Part shown: piece by piece, positions 1-8,961 of the stretch | How positions within the stretch are numbered: position 1 is the stretch's first letter | Layout of the letters: every line of letters begins with the position of its first letter | Notes under the pieces: generated by a model | The model's input: only the letters and a program-made list of their open reading frames with translations | Database searches by the model: none | What the model was told of the DNA's origin: nothing | Origin: an uncultured Clostridia bacterium | GTDB lineage: Bacteria; Bacillota; Clostridia; TANB77; CAG-508 | Assembly (NCBI GenBank): GCA_947624905.1 | Contig: CANQMI010000002.1 | Coordinates: forward strand, 1 to 49,878 | DNA length: 49,878 nt | Reading direction: 5' to 3' | Made by a program: the position numbers and the translations under genes

Positions 1-1333
1 AATACAAACTACACATCAGACATAACAGTAACACTAACACCAGGAGTAGAACAAGGAAACTTCCAAACAGGAATCAATACTACAACATATACGATAGAAG
101 GACCAGAAAAATCAGAAGGAACAATAACAAAAGCAACACAAATAACACTCAAGGCAGTAGGTTCATACACAATAAAAGTAACAACAGAAGACAACTCAGG
201 AAATACATCAACAAACACAAAAACAGTAAATAGACAACAATTAGTAACAAGTATAGTATTAAACCCAACAACAATGACATTAAACACATCAACAAAGAAA
301 ACAGGAACGATAACAGCAACAGTAGGACCAACAGGAGCAGCAAACAAAACATTAAAGTGGACAAGTAGTGTAGGAACAGTTGCATCAGTATCAAACGGAA
401 CAGTAACAGCATTAGCTGAAGGAACAACAGTAATTACAGCAACGGCAACAGACGGAGGAGGAGCAAGTGCAACATGCACAGTAACAGTTCGAAAACCTAT
501 TACAGATACAGTAGCATCATCAGACTATGGAAAATATGTAGATTATGATGTAGATATAGATAATAATACAAATGACTATGACTGGAAAATATTCTATAAT
601 GATCAAGAAGCAAAAAGGGTATTCATAATAGCAGATGATTTTGTAACAAATAAAACAATACTAAATCCAACTGCCGGAAGTAGGGCAGGTATGACTAGCG
701 CCTACGGTGATGACGCAAAATATTGTTGGGATTGGAAGAGTGTTCCAGATTATCAGCCTATTCCAACTTCGCCTGATGACATAGAGCATCTATTTTGGGT
801 TCGAGAACTGAGGGTTAGTGCCTTTGCTTCTGAACCTGGCGCGCGGAGGTATTAATAAAGTTTCTAAGTTATTAAATCCGGATAATTGGTATTTGTTTAA
901 AGACTCTAAAGGTTTTGGACAGTATGCAATAGGTGGTCCAACGGTGGAAATGTGGTATAATAGCTGGAAGGAGTACCATAGTGATAATTCATACTATATA
1001 ATTTATCTTTCAAAGGGTACTTACGGATGCAATGTAGGATTAATGAATCCGAGTCACTCTAAACAAGAATTTCCAGAGGAGCCACTTTGGTTTCCAAATA
1101 ACGAGGACAAGTTCCAAGATGACATGCTTAATCTTTATGGGTATTGGATGGCAGCACCAGACCCGTATGAAAGCAGCGATTGTCTGTATGTGCTCACGGC
1201 AAATGGTAAAGGCTCCATTGGTACCACATCAGGTCTTTGGGGAACTTGTGGCCTTCGCCCAGTAGTATGCTTATATGAGGGTGTATCAGCTACATGGGAT
1301 GCAACAAATAATGTATATAGATTATCAAAATAG
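1..1333 (+). CDS. Surface protein with Ig-like (Big_2) and DUF6273-like domains; 5' end outside window; one CGG frameshift
   Basis: The frame is already open at base 1, so the N-terminus lies outside the window. The first 500 bases encode Thr/Val-rich beta-sandwich sequence; bases about 240-495 resemble a bacterial Ig-like Big_2 domain (GTVASVSNGTV, GTTVITATATDGG). From about 510 a second domain begins (YGKYVDYDVD, WKIFYNDQ, later YWMAAPDP and CGLRPVVCL), like the DUF6273-type C-terminal domains common on surface proteins of gut Clostridia. No sorting signal or transmembrane helix follows. In frame 0 the protein ends at TAA 853-855 just after CGG 844-846; skipping C844 gives GCG-GGA-GGT and the domain continues to TAG 1331-1333. 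Base use changes near 660, from almost exclusively A-ending codons to mixed, GC-richer codons, which suggests domain exchange. Probably an exported adhesin-like protein; its ligand is unknown. Confidence 0.72.
844..846 (+). other. CGG +1 recoding site 1 (surface protein)
   Basis: In-frame CGG after GCG. Frame 0 reaches TAA two codons later; reading CGGA as one glycine restores the DUF6273-like domain. Confidence 0.7.
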
Positions 1334-1400
1334 ATTTATAGGAAAATATAATCACACAAACAGAAAAACACATTAACTTCGCTTTCCTTTCTATATATAA

Positions 1401-1438
1401 ATCAGCCAAAAGAGAAATTCTTCTGGCTGATCTTTTTT
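1401..1438 (+). terminator. Intrinsic terminator of the surface-protein gene
   Basis: Perfect 8-bp stem ATCAGCCA (1401-1408) / TGGCTGAT (1424-1431) with a few more pairs inside, followed by a T-run at 1433-1438. Confidence 0.85.
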
Positions 1439-1450
1439 ATACATCAACTA

Positions 1451-1479
1451 TTGATTTTTACACAAATTTAATATACAAT
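1451..1479 (+). promoter_or_regulatory. Candidate sigma-A promoter for the first penicillin-binding protein
   Basis: TTGATT (1451-1456), 17-base spacer, TACAAT (1474-1479). It would give a very short leader before the GGTGA ribosome site at 1486-1490. Confidence 0.45.
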
Positions 1480-1496
1480 ATTTTTGGTGAAAAATA

Positions 1497-3758
1497 TTGA
1501 AAAAGAAAAAAAATAAAAATAATAAAAAAATAGATATAGCCAAAAGAATGATACCCATCATCTCTGTGGCTTTTGTCGTATTTTTTCTACTAATCATAAA
1601 AATAGGCTGGATACAATTTGTAGAAGGAGCAGAGTTAAAAGAACTTGCATCAAGACAACAAACATTAAATAAAATAATAAGCCCTACAAGAGGCGGAATA
1701 TATGATACAAATGGAAAAGCTTTAGCGGTAAGTGCTTCAGTAGATACAATAACGATAAATCCATCAAAATTTATAAAAACAGGAGATGCAGAAACAAAAG
1801 CATTGCAAGAGAAGGTAGCTCATGGCTTATCAGAAATATTTAGCCTTGATTATGAAACAGTTCTAGCACAAGTTCAGAGTAAAAATTCAGTCGAAACAAT
1901 TATAAAAAAAGTTGAACAAGATTTAGTTGATAAACTAAAACAATGGATGAGTGATAATAAAATAACCTCAGGAATAAATATAGATGAAGATAACAAAAGA
2001 TACTATCCTTATGGAACATTAGCTGCACATGTAATAGGATTTACAGGAACAGATTCACAAGGATTATACGGAATAGAACATAAATGGAATACAACATTGC
2101 AAGGAACATCTGGAAAAATAGTAACAACAGCAAACGTAAATGGAGAAGAGATATCAGATAATGCTCAACAATATGTTGAGGTAGAAAATGGAAGTGATTT
2201 ATACCTTACAATAGATGTTGACATACAAACAATAGTAGAAAAACATCTAGCAGAGGGAGTAGAAAAAAACAAAGCTATGGCAGGAAGTGCAATAGTTATG
2301 AAACCAGATACTGGTGATATTCTTGCAATGGCAACATACCCAAGTTATGATTTAAACACCCCATTTACCTTGATTAGTGAAAAAGAAGATGAAAATAAAA
2401 ATGACGAGAACAAAGAGAATAACAAAGGCGAGGAAGAAGAAAAACAGACAATATCAAACGAAGAAAGAAGTAAATTGCTAGCAGAACAATGGTCAGATAG
2501 AAACTTTATGCGTACATATGAACCAGGATCTACATTTAAATTATTAGTTGCAGCAACAGCATTGGAAGAAAATATAACACAAGTTGATGTCGCAGGAGAT
2601 TTTACATGCAAAGGTTCAATACAAGTAGGAGATCGTACAATAAAATGTGCTAATTCTAAAGTGCATGGAGTACAAACATTGAGGCAGGCCGTAGGAAATT
2701 CATGTAACAGTGCATTTATACAATTGGGCCAAAGAATAAAAGCAAATACATTATATAAATATTTTAGAGCATTTGGCTTGTTTGAAAAAACAGGAATTGC
2801 AATAACAGGAGAAAGTGGAAGTAGTTTTCACGATCTTGATAAAGTAGGACCAGTAGAACTTGCAACTATATCATTCGGACAGAGATTTGAGATAACTCCA
2901 CTTCAATTAATCACAGCTGTATCAGCTATTGCAAATGATGGCAAACTTATGCAGCCAAGAATAGTAAAAGAAGTTGTAAATACGGATACAAATACACAGG
3001 AAGAAATAGAAACAAATACAGTTAGACAGGTTATATCAGAAGAAACAGCAAAATCTGTTAGAGAAATGATGAAATATGTAGTAACAGATGGTGGAGGAAC
3101 AAACGGAGCAGTTAAAGGATATTCTATTGGAGGAAAAACAGGTACAGCTGAGCCATCACCAAGCAGACCAGAAGATGGATATACAGTTTCTTTCATATCA
3201 ATAGCACCAGCAGAAAATCCAGAATTAGTACTATTAGTTGCAATATATAAACCATCAGGAGTTAATCCTTATGGAAGCACTGTTGCAGCGCCAATAGTTT
3301 CTAAAATGTTGTCAGAAATATTACCATATATGGGAATAGCTTCAGATAATTCGGATTCAAGCGGAGCTACAACATCTACAGTAAAAACAGTAAATGTACC
3401 AGATGTTACAAATAAAACTTTAACAGAAGCTAAGAAAACGTTGGAAAATTTAGGATTTAAAGTTATAAGTGAAAATACAAAAAATAGTAATTCAGTACTA
3501 GTTACGGAGCAAGTACCTCAAAAGAATGTATCAGTAGTGGAAGGTGCAACAGTTGTACTTTATACCGAAGAAAATACTGTTAGAACATCAGTAACTGTTC
3601 CAAACTTGATTGGATTGACTTTATCAGAAGCAAAACAAAAGCTATCTGACAAGAATTTGAATGTGTCATATAGTGGAAGTGGTAAAGTTGTAAGCCAAAA
3701 TGTGGCTGAGGGAGTATCAATAGAACAAGGTTCAATTATAACAATAAAATTGCAATAA
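1497..3758 (+). CDS. Class B penicillin-binding protein with two PASTA domains (SpoVD/FtsI type)
   Basis: Transpeptidase that cross-links peptidoglycan outside the membrane. Start TTG at 1497, 6 bases after GGTGA. One N-terminal membrane anchor (about residues 18-40), a dimerisation domain (about 55-215) and the transpeptidase domain with SXXK at S345-K348 (STFK), SXN at S402-C-N404 and KTG at K547-G549, so the catalytic residues are intact. Residues about 296-325 are a Lys/Glu/Asn-rich low-complexity insertion in the catalytic domain that the paralogue at 15256 lacks. PASTA repeats at about 632-690 and 699-753 end the protein. PASTA-bearing class B enzymes in spore formers include SpoVD (spore cortex) and PBP2B/FtsI (division); sequence alone does not decide. 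It sits upstream of tsaC with 23 bases between them. Confidence 0.93.
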   Translation: MKKKKNKNNKKIDIAKRMIPIISVAFVVFFLLIIKIGWIQFVEGAELKELASRQQTLNKIISPTRGGIYDTNGKALAVSASVDTITINPSKFIKTGDAETKALQEKVAHGLSEIFSLDYETVLAQVQSKNSVETIIKKVEQDLVDKLKQWMSDNKITSGINIDEDNKRYYPYGTLAAHVIGFTGTDSQGLYGIEHKWNTTLQGTSGKIVTTANVNGEEISDNAQQYVEVENGSDLYLTIDVDIQTIVEKHLAEGVEKNKAMAGSAIVMKPDTGDILAMATYPSYDLNTPFTLISEKEDENKNDENKENNKGEEEEKQTISNEERSKLLAEQWSDRNFMRTYEPGSTFKLLVAATALEENITQVDVAGDFTCKGSIQVGDRTIKCANSKVHGVQTLRQAVGNSCNSAFIQLGQRIKANTLYKYFRAFGLFEKTGIAITGESGSSFHDLDKVGPVELATISFGQRFEITPLQLITAVSAIANDGKLMQPRIVKEVVNTDTNTQEEIETNTVRQVISEETAKSVREMMKYVVTDGGGTNGAVKGYSIGGKTGTAEPSPSRPEDGYTVSFISIAPAENPELVLLVAIYKPSGVNPYGSTVAAPIVSKMLSEILPYMGIASDNSDSSGATTSTVKTVNVPDVTNKTLTEAKKTLENLGFKVISENTKNSNSVLVTEQVPQKNVSVVEGATVVLYTEENTVRTSVTVPNLIGLTLSEAKQKLSDKNLNVSYSGSGKVVSQNVAEGVSIEQGSIITIKLQ

Positions 3759-3781
3759 TATAGGAGAAAATTTAAATAGAT

Positions 3782-4414
3782 ATGAAATACATAAAAATAA
3801 ACAAAAATCAAATAGATGAACAAGTAAAAGAGGTAGTAGAAATCATCAAGAATGGCGGAATAGTAGTTATTCCAACAGATACTGTTTATGGGATTTCAGC
3901 AGATGCCTTGAATGAGAAAGCAGTTGAAAAAATATATAAAATTAAAAAAAGAAAACCCTCAAATCCTTGTAGTATTTTGGTATCAAATTTAGATATGATT
4001 AAAAAAGTTACAAAAAATATTTCCTGCCAAGAAGAAAAAATTATAAATAACTTTTTTCCAGGTCCTCTTACATTGGTAATTGAAAAAAATGAGCAAATAC
4101 CAGATATAGTTACATCAGGATTAAATACTATAGGGGTAAGAATGCCACAAGATGAATTTCTATTAAAAGTAATAGAGATGTTTGGAAGCCCAATAGTTGC
4201 AACAAGTCTTAATCTTGTTGGAGAAAAAGCCAAGACCAGTATAGATATTAATGATGAAATTTTGAAAAAAGCAGATTGCGTTGTAGATAATGGACCAACT
4301 AAGATAGGTGTTGCATCTACAGTAGTTAGATTAGATGGCAAAGACATAAAAATCATAAGGGAAGGACCAATCAAGAAAGATATGTTACAAAAAGCGATAG
4401 AGGAGGAAATTTAA
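3782..4414 (+). CDS. tsaC: L-threonylcarbamoyladenylate synthase (YrdC/Sua5 family)
   Basis: Makes threonylcarbamoyl-AMP from threonine, bicarbonate and ATP, the first step of t6A37 modification of ANN-reading tRNAs in the cytoplasm. The 210-residue protein is a single YrdC domain: a glycine-rich start (NGGIVVIPTDTVYG), the KxR/NP signature (KKRKPSNPCSILVS) and a late GVASTVVRLD segment. The extra C-terminal domain of long Sua5/YwlC proteins is absent, so it is the short TsaC type. The only good ATG is 3782; AGGAG at 3762-3766 lies rather far upstream (15 bases). Its stop overlaps the next ATG by one base (TAATG), so the two are translationally coupled. Confidence 0.92.
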   Translation: MKYIKINKNQIDEQVKEVVEIIKNGGIVVIPTDTVYGISADALNEKAVEKIYKIKKRKPSNPCSILVSNLDMIKKVTKNISCQEEKIINNFFPGPLTLVIEKNEQIPDIVTSGLNTIGVRMPQDEFLLKVIEMFGSPIVATSLNLVGEKAKTSIDINDEILKKADCVVDNGPTKIGVASTVVRLDGKDIKIIREGPIKKDMLQKAIEEEI

Positions 4415-4894
4415 TGGGTTATTTAATTACATTGATAATCAGCATGATACCAATAATTGAACTAAGAGGGGCAATTCCTGTACGGAGTGCTTACATTTCA
4501 TTTGAGTTATGCAGAGGCTTTTTTTATTAGCTTTATTGGAAACATCTTGCCAGTTTATTTCATTGTAAAATTTATAAGGCCAATATTTGATTTATTAGGC
4601 AAAATTAAATTTTTTAGAATTATAATTGATTGGGTAACAGAAAAAGCAACAAAAAAAATAGCAGAAGATAAAAAATTACAGACAGCTACTGCGTTCGCTC
4701 TTTATATATTTGTTGCAATTCCACTCCCAGGAACTGGAGCTTGGACAGGATCACTAATTGCAAATTTCCTTGAAGTGCCACCTAAAAAAGCAGTTCCTTC
4801 AATAATTGCAGGAGTATTTACTGCAGGAGTAATTATGTTGATTCTTACAGCAATAGCAAATGGTGGAATCAATTATCTATTTACACATATTTAA
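4414..4894 (+). CDS. COG2426 'small multidrug export' family membrane protein, one CGG frameshift
   Basis: Read with one +1 step this is a 159-residue polytopic membrane protein of the COG2426 / Sm_multidrug_ex family, whose substrate is not established. Family hallmarks are visible: IPIIELRGAIP near the N-terminus, PLPGTGAWTGSL in the middle and a hydrophobic C-terminus. AGGAGG at 4401-4406 sits 7 bases before the ATG, which overlaps the tsaC stop. In frame 0 translation passes CGG at 4483-4485 and stops at TAG about 15 codons on, giving a 38-residue stub. Skipping C4483 yields AIPVGVLTFHLSYAEAFF, with the family's conserved glycine at the join. The downstream half has no good start of its own, so the gene needs the frameshift to work. 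Confidence 0.85.
4483..4485 (+). other. CGG +1 recoding site 2 (COG2426 protein)
   Basis: GTA-CGG-AGT in frame 0; reading CGGA as glycine gives PVGVL at the conserved glycine of the family. Confidence 0.8.
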
Positions 4895-5076
4895 TAAAAA
4901 AACGCAATAGTTATCGTTTCCATTTTTATCTAAATTTCAAGTTATAAAAATTATTTATTTACGCATAATAAATACAAAAAAACATGAAACTTCTGCGTTT
5001 ATTTATTCAAATATTAGTAATCAAATTTGGAGTATAATAAAAATATTACAAGTATTTTACATTTTTGTGAAAAATG

Positions 5077-5105
5077 TTGAAATATATCAAATATTATCAT
5101 ATACT
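5077..5105 (+). promoter_or_regulatory. Upstream sigma-A promoter of polysaccharide operon
   Basis: TTGAAA (5077-5082), 17-base spacer, TATACT (5100-5105). Confidence 0.5.
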
Positions 5106-5123
5106 AAAATAGAAGATAAAAGC

Positions 5124-5152
5124 TTGAAAATTTATCAGTTATTTTATATAAT
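5124..5152 (+). promoter_or_regulatory. Downstream sigma-A promoter of polysaccharide operon
   Basis: TTGAAA (5124-5129), 17-base spacer, perfect TATAAT (5147-5152); tandem with the promoter at 5077. Confidence 0.65.
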
Positions 5153-5221
5153 TAAACTAATTCAATAAACTGAAAAAAAGTAATTAGAAATTGCTAAAAA
5201 TACGGAGGAGGAAGTATAAAC

Positions 5222-5914
5222 ATGGCACTAGAAGGACCTGATGTATCTGCAATAAATAATAATATTAGAATTAATTTAAAAATAAAGGAAAAAGCAATGC
5301 AGGAAAAACGATTTTATAGAACAACTAAAAGAATAGTAGATATCCTATTATCTATAATAGGTTTGATAGTATTGTCTCCTGTATTTTTAACAATTGGAAT
5401 AATAGTAAAATTAGACTCAAAAGGGACAGTATTTTTCAAGCATAAAAGAATAGGAAAAAATGGACAAGAAATATATATATATAAATTTAGGACAATGATA
5501 TCAGGCGCTGAAAATATGATAAACAAGTTCAGTGAGAAGCAGTTAAAAGAATTTAAAGAAAATTATAAATTAGAAAATGATCCTAGAGTTACAAAAGTTG
5601 GAAACTTTTTGAGAAAAACAAGCTTAGATGAATTACCTCAAATATTAAATATCTTGAAAGGGGATTTATCTATAGTAGGTCCTAGACCTATAACAAAAGA
5701 AGAGCTTGAAAGATATGGAGAAAACAAAGAAAAATTTCTAAGTACCACTCCAGGATTAACAGGATATTGGCAAGCAAATGGAAGAAGCTCAACAACCTAT
5801 GAAGAACGTATGGAAATGGAATTATACTATGTAGATAATTGTTCTTGGAAAATGGATATAAAAATATTCTTTAAAACAATAATTTCCGTTATTAAAAAAG
5901 AGGGAGCAATGTAG
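5222..5914 (+). CDS. Undecaprenyl-phosphate sugar-phosphate transferase (bacterial sugar transferase family)
   Basis: Priming enzyme that transfers a sugar-1-phosphate from a nucleotide sugar to undecaprenyl phosphate at the inner membrane face, starting the polysaccharide repeat unit. It is the short form (230 residues) without the polytopic N-terminal domain of WcaJ. A single hydrophobic segment (about 40-62) is followed by the family motifs: KHKRIGKNG, YKFRTM, DPRVTKVGNFLRKTSLDELPQ, LSIVGPRP and PGLTGYWQANGRS. The roughly 20 residues before KEKAMQEKRFYRT are not typical of the family; an internal ATG at 5297 could be the start, but the ribosome site favours 5222. First gene of the operon; its stop TAG abuts the next ATG. 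The nucleotide sugar used cannot be read from the sequence. Confidence 0.93.
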   Translation: MALEGPDVSAINNNIRINLKIKEKAMQEKRFYRTTKRIVDILLSIIGLIVLSPVFLTIGIIVKLDSKGTVFFKHKRIGKNGQEIYIYKFRTMISGAENMINKFSEKQLKEFKENYKLENDPRVTKVGNFLRKTSLDELPQILNILKGDLSIVGPRPITKEELERYGENKEKFLSTTPGLTGYWQANGRSSTTYEERMEMELYYVDNCSWKMDIKIFFKTIISVIKKEGAM

Positions 5915-6700
5915 ATGGCCCAAGATATCAAGATAATTATAGCAACACACAAAAAATATGATATGCCAGGAAGTGATATGTATTTACCACTTCAAGTAGG
6001 TAGTGCTGGAAAACAAGATTTAGGATATAAAAAAGATAATACAGGTGAAAATATTTCAGAGAAAAACCCTTATTATTGTGAATTAACAGGACTTTATTGG
6101 GCATGGAAAAATTTAGATTCTGATTACATAGGACTTGTACATTACAGGAGACATTTTGGATCAAATATAAAAAATAAATCTAAAAATAATATAGAGAAAA
6201 TATTAACTCAAGAGGAAGCCAGAGAAATTTTGAAAACGACAGATGTAGTGCTTCCTAAGAAAAGAAATTATTATATAGAAAATCTTTATTCACACTATGA
6301 ACATACAATGTATATTGAACCATTGGAAATCACAAGACAAATTATTCAAGAAAAATACCCAAAGTATTTAGATGAATTTGATAAGTTACACAAAAGGACA
6401 TCTGCACATATATTTAATATGCTCATCATGAAAAAAGAGATATTAAATGAATACTGCAAATGGCTATTTGATATATTATCCGAACTAGAAAAAAGAGTAG
6501 ATGTCAAGCAATATGATGCGTTCCACTCAAGATTTTTTGGAAGAGTGTCTGAATTATTGCTTGATATATGGATTAATACAAATGATATAAAATATCAAGA
6601 AGTAAAAGTAATAAATATGGAAAAAGTGAATTGGTTAAAAAAAGGAACAGCCTTTTTAATGGCAAAATTTATGGGAAAAAGATATAAGGAAAGTTTTTAA
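5915..6700 (+). CDS. DUF4422 capsular/exopolysaccharide glycosyltransferase-like protein
   Basis: A 261-residue soluble protein of the DUF4422 family, usually found in capsule and LPS clusters and regarded as probable glycosyltransferases. Seen here: an N-terminal IKIIIATHKKYDMP strand-loop, the ISEKNPYYCELTGLYWAWKN block, YIGLVHYRRHF with its conserved His-Tyr-Arg-Arg, and a late DAFHSRFFGRVSELLLDIW segment. There is no signal peptide, so it acts in the cytoplasm. It starts directly after the previous stop and ends one base before the next ATG, so it is co-translated with its neighbours. Donor and acceptor are unknown. Confidence 0.88.
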   Translation: MAQDIKIIIATHKKYDMPGSDMYLPLQVGSAGKQDLGYKKDNTGENISEKNPYYCELTGLYWAWKNLDSDYIGLVHYRRHFGSNIKNKSKNNIEKILTQEEAREILKTTDVVLPKKRNYYIENLYSHYEHTMYIEPLEITRQIIQEKYPKYLDEFDKLHKRTSAHIFNMLIMKKEILNEYCKWLFDILSELEKRVDVKQYDAFHSRFFGRVSELLLDIWINTNDIKYQEVKVINMEKVNWLKKGTAFLMAKFMGKRYKESF

Positions 6701-6701
6701 G

Positions 6702-7835
6702 ATGGAGAGAAATAACGAACCAATAAGAATATTACAAATTCTTCCAGGTGGGCACGTATGTGGAGGAATTGAAAATTTCATAATGAATTATTATAGAAAT
6801 ATTGACCGCTCAAAGGTTCAATTTGATTTTTTGGTGCATTATGATGAAAAAGGCTATTATGATGATGAAATAAAATCTTTAGGCGGAAAAATTTATTATA
6901 GCAATGTTAGAAAAGATAAAAATATAATAAAATACATAATATTTTTGAATAAGTTTTTCCATGAGCATCAAGAATATAAAATTATTCACGGACACATGCC
7001 AGGACTAGCACCAATATATTTTTTAATTGCTAAAATGAATCATATCAAGATAAGAATTGCACACAGTCACGTAACGGATACAGAAAAAACATTCAAGGGA
7101 AAGATTTTAAAACCAATCATAAAAATGATAAAATATTTTTCAAATATTTATTTTTCTTGTTCTACTGAAGCAGGCAAGTTCATGTTTGGAAAGAGAAAAT
7201 TTGATGTAATAAATAATGCTATTGACTTTGAAAAATTTAAATTTGATAGCACTCAAAGGGATAAGATAAGAGAAGAACTTGATATAAAAGATGAGTTCGT
7301 AGTAGGAAGTGTCGGACGATTTAATTATCAGAAAAATCATACTTTCTTACTTGATATATTTTGTGAAATACTAAAAATTAATCAAAATGCAAAGTTAGTA
7401 CTAATAGGAGAGGGAAATCTTCAAGATGAAATAAAGGAAAAAGCAAAGAACCTTGATATTATCCAAAACATTAAATTTCTTGGAGTAAAAGATGATGTAC
7501 AAAATTATTATAATGCGTTTGATGTATTTCTTCTACCAACAAATTTTGAAGGTTTAGGACTTGTATTGATAGAGTCTCAGGTCAATGGACTACAAACTTT
7601 TACTTCAGATGTTGTACCAGGAGAGACAAAGGTTAGTAAACTTATTCATTTTATATCACTAAAAGAAGATGCTAGTTATTGGGCAAAGAAAATAATGTCT
7701 AATGTAAATACTAGAACAGATGTAACAAGTGAAATAGAAGAGAAACATTATAATATCAAAAAAGAAGCTCAAATATTACAAGATAAATACATAAGACTTG
7801 AAAAAGGAGAAGATGAGAATGAAGGAATCGATTAA
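6702..7835 (+). CDS. GT-B glycosyltransferase (GT4 family, EpsF-like)
   Basis: Retaining GT-B enzyme, 377 residues. The N-terminal Rossmann half begins ILQILPGGHVCGGIENFIMNYY, with the glycine-rich acceptor loop, and contains HGHMPGLAPIYFLI and HSHVTDTEK. The C-terminal nucleotide-sugar half starts at about residue 200 (VVGSVGRFNYQKN) and carries LVLIGEGNLQDEI and FLLPTNFEGLGLVLIESQ, the E-x7-E motif typical of GT4. It lies mid-operon with one base between it and DUF4422, and overlaps the start of the next gene. The EpsF-like label rests on overall resemblance; the sugar is not predictable. Confidence 0.9.
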   Translation: MERNNEPIRILQILPGGHVCGGIENFIMNYYRNIDRSKVQFDFLVHYDEKGYYDDEIKSLGGKIYYSNVRKDKNIIKYIIFLNKFFHEHQEYKIIHGHMPGLAPIYFLIAKMNHIKIRIAHSHVTDTEKTFKGKILKPIIKMIKYFSNIYFSCSTEAGKFMFGKRKFDVINNAIDFEKFKFDSTQRDKIREELDIKDEFVVGSVGRFNYQKNHTFLLDIFCEILKINQNAKLVLIGEGNLQDEIKEKAKNLDIIQNIKFLGVKDDVQNYYNAFDVFLLPTNFEGLGLVLIESQVNGLQTFTSDVVPGETKVSKLIHFISLKEDASYWAKKIMSNVNTRTDVTSEIEEKHYNIKKEAQILQDKYIRLEKGEDENEGID

Positions 7836-8961
7836 AACTATTCTTATGTATTTAGCTAGATTGATTTTACAACCATTAAAGCTATTTCCGATAAAAAACT
7901 ATATTATGTTTTGCACAAATTCAGGAGCGGGATATAGTTGTAATCCTAAATACATATATCTATATTTAATAAATAACAAAAAAGTAGCAAATTATAAATT
8001 TATTTGGTGCTTTAAAAATCCAGAAAAATATAAATTTCTTGAGAATGAAAATACGATTATATGTAAATATCGTGGGATAAGATATTATTACTATAAAGTA
8101 GTTTCAAAAGTTTATATTTCAAATTCAATAGAAGGAAACGAAGTGCCAAAAAAGAAAGGACAAATTAGGATACAAACCTGGCATGGTGGTGGATCTTACA
8201 AAAAAGTAGCAATTGCCGAAAAATCAAAATCTGATATTTATAAAAAAAGAACAAAGGATAATGTAAAAAATACGGATGTTTTTATATCAAGTAGTAAAAT
8301 TTTTACAGATGAGGTAATAAAAAATAATTTCTACTATACGGGAAAAATACTTGAAATTGGTATGCCAAGAAATGATATTTTATTTGAACATGAAAAACAT
8401 GATGAAATAAGAAAAAAAGTGCTTGACCAATACAATATAGATGAAAATAAATTTGTAGTATTGTATGCACCAACTTGGAGATATGATGAAAGTAAATTAG
8501 AGGAAATTAATTTCAAGGAGTTAAAAGAGCATCTTGAACGCAAATTTGGAAAAGAAGTAGAAATCATATATAGAGCACATATACATATGCAAAAAAATAA
8601 AATAAGTGGTTTAATAAATGGTTCTAACTATGAAGATATGCAAGATTTACTTATAGCAGCAGATGCTTTAATTACAGACTATTCATCTTCTATTTGGGAT
8701 TATTCTTTTTTATACAAACCATGCTTTTTGTTTTGCCCAGATTTAAATTATTATATTGAAAACAGAGGATTTATAATAGATATACATGAATGGGGATTCC
8801 CTGTTTGTGAATCTAATGAAAGCTTGATGAAACAAATAGATGAATTTGATTTAGAAAGTTTTAAAAGAAATATGGACAAACATCATAATATGTTACAATC
8901 TTATGAAACAGGAAAAGCATCTGAAAATATTGCAAAATACCTAGAGGAGGAAGTTGTATGA
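7819..8961 (+). CDS. CDP-glycerol glycerophosphotransferase family protein (TagB/TagF-like)
   Basis: Peripheral membrane enzyme of the family that transfers glycerol- or ribitol-phosphate from CDP-linked donors in teichoic-acid-type polymers. Motifs: IQTWHGGG (family HGT-like histidine), ILEIGMPRNDIL, VVLYAPTWRYDES and ALITDYSSSIWDYSFL. The longest frame opens at TTG 7798, but AAGGAG at 7804-7809 is best placed for ATG 7819 (ATG 7813 is also possible), giving about 380 residues that begin KESIKTILMY. It overlaps the end of the previous gene by 17 bases and the next gene by 4 (ATGA). Its presence suggests that the polymer carries phospho-polyol groups; this is an inference. Confidence 0.88.
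   Translation: MKESIKTILMYLARLILQPLKLFPIKNYIMFCTNSGAGYSCNPKYIYLYLINNKKVANYKFIWCFKNPEKYKFLENENTIICKYRGIRYYYYKVVSKVYISNSIEGNEVPKKKGQIRIQTWHGGGSYKKVAIAEKSKSDIYKKRTKDNVKNTDVFISSSKIFTDEVIKNNFYYTGKILEIGMPRNDILFEHEKHDEIRKKVLDQYNIDENKFVVLYAPTWRYDESKLEEINFKELKEHLERKFGKEVEIIYRAHIHMQKNKISGLINGSNYEDMQDLLIAADALITDYSSSIWDYSFLYKPCFLFCPDLNYYIENRGFIIDIHEWGFPVCESNESLMKQIDEFDLESFKRNMDKHHNMLQSYETGKASENIAKYLEEEVV

Larger units (their letters stand above)
4895..5221 (+). promoter_or_regulatory. Promoter region of the polysaccharide operon, no gene
   Basis: This 327-base AT-rich stretch contains no ORF I can support. Near its start is a weak AACG/CGTT hairpin before a short T-run (about 4901-4927), possibly a poor terminator. 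It holds two promoter candidates, listed separately, and ends with the strong ribosome site GGAGGAGG (5204-5211). Confidence 0.6.

Noticed and set aside
9..479. Long open frame on the minus strand opposite the surface protein
   Set aside because: It mirrors the A-rich repetitive codons of the real gene, is composed only of Val/Ile/Phe/Thr-type residues, and has no ribosome site.
1..1333. Proven diversity-generating retroelement target
   Set aside because: No reverse transcriptase, template repeat or second copy of the segment is in the window; kept only as a possibility.
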